Both the position numbers and the translations under genes were made by a program. The notes beneath the pieces were generated by a model. That model was given only the letters and a program-made list of their open reading frames with translations, had not been told where the DNA came from and searched no databases. A stretch of 64,000 bases of DNA from Hoplostethus atlanticus (Eukaryota; Chordata; Actinopteri; Trachichthyiformes; Trachichthyidae), in assembly GCA_034670405.1 (NCBI GenBank), contig JAXDDX010000014.1, forward strand, positions 2,963,001 to 3,027,000, written 5' to 3'. How positions within the stretch are numbered: the stretch's first letter is position 1; each line of letters begins with the position of its first letter. Of this stretch, positions 59,504-64,000 are shown in pieces.

Positions 59504-60190
59504 ATGGGGTTAGGGGTGGCAGTTTGCTATAGTTTGATGGAAAATATCAACTGCAGTAGTTTGCATCAAAGAAGCTCAGAAATGTACCTCTGCATGAATT
59601 GAGATTGAGGTTAAAAGGCTGAACTAGTTGTACCATTTGTTAACCACCAAATGAGAAAAACTGACGAGCTGTTGCAGTGGACCGTATGATGAAGGTACAT
59701 GTTTGATCTAGTTTTTAATAATGTTTCTGAAAATGATAGGTAATTACTCAGATCAGGAGTGTTTGTTCAGTAAGAGGCATAGTGATTGTGCGAAGTTCCC
59801 ATTCTTTCATGTGGAAAGTGCTGTGTGTGATTCTACGTCAACTAGATAATAACACAAGTAACATTTCCACCATTGTACCCAGAAATATTCCAATTGGTGA
59901 CTGAGGATTTGCAAAACTTCAACATCATAATCAGGCATAGACTATTGTATCAACAATTGTTTTTTAAATAATTAAAATGTTGAGCTTTGATAAAATCTCT
60001 TCTTAAAAATCTGATTTAACAGACAACAGGAAGGGCATTGTTAGTGCACACAAGGCAGATCCATTTGTTTGTGGTTGGCTTGAACTTGCAGTTGACTAAT
60101 AATAATTTATAGAAAGTACTTCATTCATGGTTACCAAATCATTCAGTGCAGAGATAGAGCTAGCAAAGGCCCCAAACACGTACCCATTCC
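59504..60190. other. no gene recognised
   Basis: Nothing recognised. Confidence 0.4.
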
Positions 60191-60199
60191 AATGCACAC

Positions 60200-61285
60200 T
60201 AGGGGTGTTGCAAGACGGTACTATTTGTATCTGTATTTGTTCAGCCAATAAAATTATTTGTATTTGGATAAAAACCCAAAATGTGCATGGTTTGGACTGG
60301 AAGTGGGTGGGATCTTGATGGAAATATAAAATGCCAGAAATTCCTAATTTGTAGGCTTATATTCATTGCCACTGCTATTGTTGAGTTATTAAAGCATTAA
60401 ACTTATGGTTGTACTATGACCAATCAATTATAATGAAGCATAAGCATCTTCTTTTTCTACTGTAACACTTTTTTAAGGAAAAGTGCACTACAAATAAAAT
60501 GTATTATTATTATTTAATAAATTATTACCTTGTTGTAACTATAAACATAAGCTTTTATAAACATAGCCATAAACAAGCATAGCCATAAACATAAGCAATT
60601 TTAAACTGAAAAAAAAGAATACAAATAAAGTTCTTAATCCTTATTATAAATCAAAATACCATATCCTCATTCTGAACTACTGTATGCTTTGAATAGCATT
60701 AACCCTCTGCTCCATAACCGAGGGACACTGAAAGGCCAGTTATGAACTTGAAAATCTTTATAAATCAAAATATAGTTCCTTACCTTCATTCTCAACAACT
60801 GAATGCTTTGAACTCTATTACACCCCAGACAATTGTTTAACATCCTTGCCCCTGCTGATTTTACTTTTGCACAGTTTTCAGACCACCTGACAGTGAAGTG
60901 CTCCCAGACACTATTTGAATGTGCAATTTTTTTGGTGGGGGAACAGCACTACAACCAAGCTCAATAGACCCCTGATTACTTTTATTGTCTTTATTTTCTG
61001 AATCTATCTGTTCAAATGAGCTCTGCTCTGGTGTGACTCCGAAAACAACACAACACAAGCTACAGAACTATTGTCTTCCCCTTCCCAGTCTAAGCTCCTC
61101 TCTCTCTCACCCCACGGAGCAAAAGCGTTACAATTGTTTTTCATATCCTTTAAAGAGCTCTGTAAATATAGGCCCACTTATTAAAATAATAATAATATTG
61201 GCCAAATTCGGCAGGGGAAACAGTTTGTATAGAATGTATTATTCGTGCTTTGCGAATATGGTATTCATATTCGGATACATCCCAA
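60200..61285. mobile_element. hAT-like non-autonomous element with 8-bp target duplication
   Basis: The left end TAGGGGTG and the reverse complement of the right end, TTGGGATG, resemble hAT termini. They are flanked by ATGCACAC at 60192-60199 and 61286-61293, an exact 8-bp duplication, the size made by hAT transposases. The preceding A on each side extends the match to nine. The right end contains a 'gcgaatatggtattcatattc' fold-back. Inside are diverged tandem copies of 'tttataaatcaaaata' at about 60643 and 60757, and of 'aaacataagc..tagccataaac' at 60541-60598. A 65-codon minus frame at 60861-61058 has no domain I can name. No transposase is present. Confidence 0.72.
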
Positions 61286-61293
61286 ATGCACAC

Positions 61294-61985
61294 CATGCGT
61301 TTTGACAGTACCGAGGTTGCACTGATGCTTGTTATTAATGTAAACGATACACTGAGATTATAGATAGAACCAATATTCAGAAACTAATGTAGATGATACT
61401 TAGATTATAGATAGACCTAATATTTACAAATAATGAGAGCAAGTGTTTCAAGAACCTCTAAGCATCCCTACACAGTCAAAGACTTCTCTCTGCAGGTTAT
61501 GCCGTAGCCATGAGGCATAAACCTGCACAGAGAATATATGAATGTCTGTCAGAGAAGAGGGTCAGTGTGGGGTCTGTTCAATTTACAAAAGTTGAAGATT
61601 CTGAAACACATCTATGGCTTTCAATTCAAAATTGTATTATACTTTAAGGGAAATTCGGTTTGCAGACGTGGTTAACAATAAAAACGCACAATAAAAAACA
61701 TTATGAAAACACAATGTTTTGACTGTCGAGAAAATGTTTTCACATAAATCTGTCTGCCCACAAACTGTGTGAACAGTTACCATCGATCATAATGCCAAAG
61801 TCAACAATAGATCAATCTCACTGCTCTAATCGCCCTCCCTCTTGGAAACCTTTGATGACAGAAATGAAATAACAACACAACTCCACAAGGAGGAAACCAG
61901 TATAACAAAAACAAGATGCAAAAAAAATAAAATAGACCTAAGGCATCAATCTAAGGTAAAGCAGGAGTGTCGTAGTGTGCATGTG
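61294..61985. other. no gene; diverged 45-bp duplication at its start
   Basis: Near 61338-61430 two imperfect copies of a roughly 45-bp unit containing 'gattatagatagacctaata' lie in tandem. The rest is AT-rich and unrecognised. Confidence 0.5.
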
Positions 61986-61988
61986 TGT

Positions 61989-62015
61989 AAGAGAAGGAGA
62001 AAGAGAGAGAGAGAC
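61989..62015. repeat. short GA-rich tract
   Basis: GA and GAAA units following a short TGTG run. Confidence 0.85.
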
Positions 62016-62069
62016 AATATAAAATAATTTGTGTTTTTATTATTCAAAACTAATCAAAAAACTTGTTCA

Positions 62070-62190
62070 ATTTGTTTCATTAGACAGGTCTTCAGTCTGT
62101 ATTTAAAGTCGTTGAGAGAATGTTGTCACTGACTGTCCCAAAGGAGCTTCTGCACGATGGGGACGTGTTGACTGAAGGCTTGTTTACTGC
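62070..62190 (-). pseudogene. LINE (L2-type) C-terminal fragment, antisense
   Basis: On the minus strand, frames read AFSQHVPIVQKLLWDSQ, then QHSLNDFKYRLKTCLM. This follows the pattern of the extreme C-terminus of L2-type LINE proteins (AFSxxAPxxWNxLP...TFKxRLKTxLF), also seen at 20660-20765. It is short and diverged. Confidence 0.5.
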
Positions 62191-63675
62191 TTTGGCACTG
62201 TCACGGATGTTTCTGTAGCAGCATATGCTTAGCTACCTGTATCTGTCAGTGTAATACAATATGTCTTTGACTGCCTTCGGGGCATGTGCACTCCCTCATG
62301 AGTTGTGACATTCCGTGGCCATTAAAAGCCATCTCATTAAAGCAGGTTTAATCCTTACCATTAATAATAGTGCTTCAGCATTATTTATTCAATTTATTTA
62401 TTTAAACTTGATTCAAGTTGTTTCAAAGTATAGTCTGCCCACTCAATGCAATGTCTTTTCACTTGCATCATAAATGATTCATTTCAGCTTTTTAACCAAA
62501 CATTGTTTGTTTATTGAGCTTTCATAATTTCATAATTATGCTGGCCATGGTATGTCCATTAAAATGTGAATAGATTAAAACCTGTAGGGAAATTATTGAA
62601 GTGATTGTTTTTCTCATGAGGGAAATTAGTACTTTAACACATACAGTATTGTCCATATTAATCCCTTATACACAGCTCCTGCCCCCATTACTTTAAACTA
62701 TATTCAGTTGAGAACAAAAGTTTATTAGTTTATGTAGGCTGTATTTGAGTGATTAACTGTCCAGACCGGTAAACAGACTGGGAAGCTTGGAATCACCACG
62801 ACAGAATGTCTTCCATGCTTCATGTGGAGAACCAAAGTGATTACAGTTGAAGTGAACATTACATCACACATCACACAAATGTAGGCATTTTTTATGAAAA
62901 AAATCAATAGATTTGACTGCAATGATAAACAAAGGGATAGGCTAGGACTACCTGGGCTTTTCCATCTCAAATAATTCCTGAGATTGTCAGTGATTGTAAT
63001 CGCATGAGAAACCCTTGTGCCCAAGGATACAGTCATCATATACTTTGAGGGGGGACTTGTCTCTCCCAATATTTAAAGATGTCCAAGTGTGCAGAGATCA
63101 TTGAGTGTTACAAAATTTGCAGTGTAGCCAGGTGTTAAACCATGTTTTGGCCCGTGAGTAATCAATCAGATTAGTTTGAAATGACTAAAGTGATTCTTTC
63201 ACCGTCTCAGTGTCCATAATCTGAACAAAATCCTAAAGTCAACAGTAATGTAAGAGAACCCAATTATCCAGTACAAATATTTGACCTCTCTGCATGAGTG
63301 GATATTCATGTCCTCTGTATGTTAGAACATGTGTTTGAGAGCATTTGATAGAGGCCCACTTAGGCTTAGACAGGACGAACTGCAGTATTGTGTGACTTTA
63401 TTCTTAAGCCCTCCACTGATGACATTTGTATTACCAGGGGAGGTCTGGTGATTGCTAATGTTTACCTCAGGACCATGGGATTTTTATCCTATCCAGGAAA
63501 AACATGTCAGTGATTTTCTCCGGCTACCTAGGAAATATTCTGTCTGAAATTACCTACTGTATTTTGAGTTAACTCTGAAGTCTGGTGTTCCACGCAATTA
63601 CCAGCTGGCACACCCGGCATCTGCAGTACAAGGGCCATGTAACCAGTGTCGGGGTAGAGCAGCATCACTCTTCAG
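62191..63675. other. no gene recognised
   Basis: The 114-codon minus frame at 62725-63069 is unsupported. No repeat was recognised. Confidence 0.4.
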
Positions 63676-63679
63676 ATTA

Positions 63680-63725
63680 GATGAAACTTTAATGATCCCC
63701 ATGGGGAAATTAGGTCATTAGGTCA
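63680..63725 (-). mobile_element. LINE 3' terminus, antisense
   Basis: 'gaaactttaatgatccccat', then 'ggggaaattaggtc', is the antisense of a common fish LINE 3' end ('tttccccatggggatcatta', then 'aagtttc'). Confidence 0.65.
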
Positions 63726-64000
63726 AAAGTAATAGGATTCAGCAGGGAAAAGGAACTGAATATAAGCACACAAATAGAATATGAAATAAGGAATAAAAGG
63801 AGGAGGTTGTGCAAGAAAAATAGAGAAAATAGTGAAAAAAGTGCTGCATGGATGCATGCGTTTTACTGTCCAGATGATGAAATTACTATTGTGCATGGGC
63901 AGCAGACTACAGCAAATTACAATGTTGTTGAATAGTCTGAGCATTTGATATAGTCTTTTAAGCAACGCATAGTTTCACCCAAGACATTTGAACAAAGACC
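63726..64000. other. no gene recognised
   Basis: A-rich, with an 80-codon minus frame without a domain. Nothing supported. Confidence 0.35.

Overview
This window looks like ray-finned (teleost) fish nuclear DNA, and I find no intact protein-coding gene in it. The organism call rests on AT-rich sequence with many (CA)n, (GATA)n and (GA)n microsatellites, two tRNA-derived SINEs with typical fish tails, fish-type Tc1, IS630-like, hAT and Harbinger-like transposon remnants, degraded L2-type and other non-LTR retrotransposon pieces, and solo LTRs. Almost every open frame is under 120 codons. The two longest are explained by mobile elements: 155 codons inside an L2-type LINE, and 194 codons in a wrong frame of an IS630-like arm. 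The window is therefore probably intergenic or inside a large intron. A small exon could be missed by eye.

Layout: 0.4-0.9 kb holds a broken SGNH-hydrolase domain, followed at 1.0-1.75 kb by a probable solo LTR. 2.5-5.7 kb has two dispersed-repeat pieces in otherwise unrecognised DNA. 13.6-14.06 kb is a ruined Gypsy integrase. Next to it, at 14.3-15.05 kb, is an independent solo LTR with a perfect 5-bp target duplication, then a SINE at 15.67-15.81 kb with a 12-bp duplication. 17.5-18.0 and 27.8-28.6 kb carry two copies of the same LINE reverse transcriptase, both on the minus strand. 19.3-22.6 kb is a stack: a 2.2-kb element with about 250-bp terminal inverted repeats contains an L2 3' end and abuts a dead Tc1 transposase.

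24.7-27.6 kb is a second stack. A LINE ORF is split by an IS630-like element, which itself contains a second, diverged element of the same family. Removing the outer element and one TA joins the LINE reading frame across the gap. 28.8-30.6 kb holds further LINE tails, a G-rich (GT)n tract, a teleost interspersed repeat and a Tc1 fragment. 38.9-39.45 kb is an irregular tandem repeat, of which a reverse-oriented piece lies at 2.5 kb. 44.04-44.39 kb is a small GC-rich solo LTR with a perfect 5-bp duplication. 49.1-50.1 kb holds a Harbinger-like remnant and a SINE. 51.95-52.37 kb is a second dead Tc1. 60.2-61.3 kb is a hAT-like non-autonomous element with an 8-9 bp duplication. The last 2 kb has two LINE 3' fragments.

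No genes work together here. The biology is that of layered insertions whose order can partly be read from target-site duplications. The least explained item is the long-TIR element at 19313-21484: its ends are well defined, it has no transposase, and I could not assign it to a superfamily.
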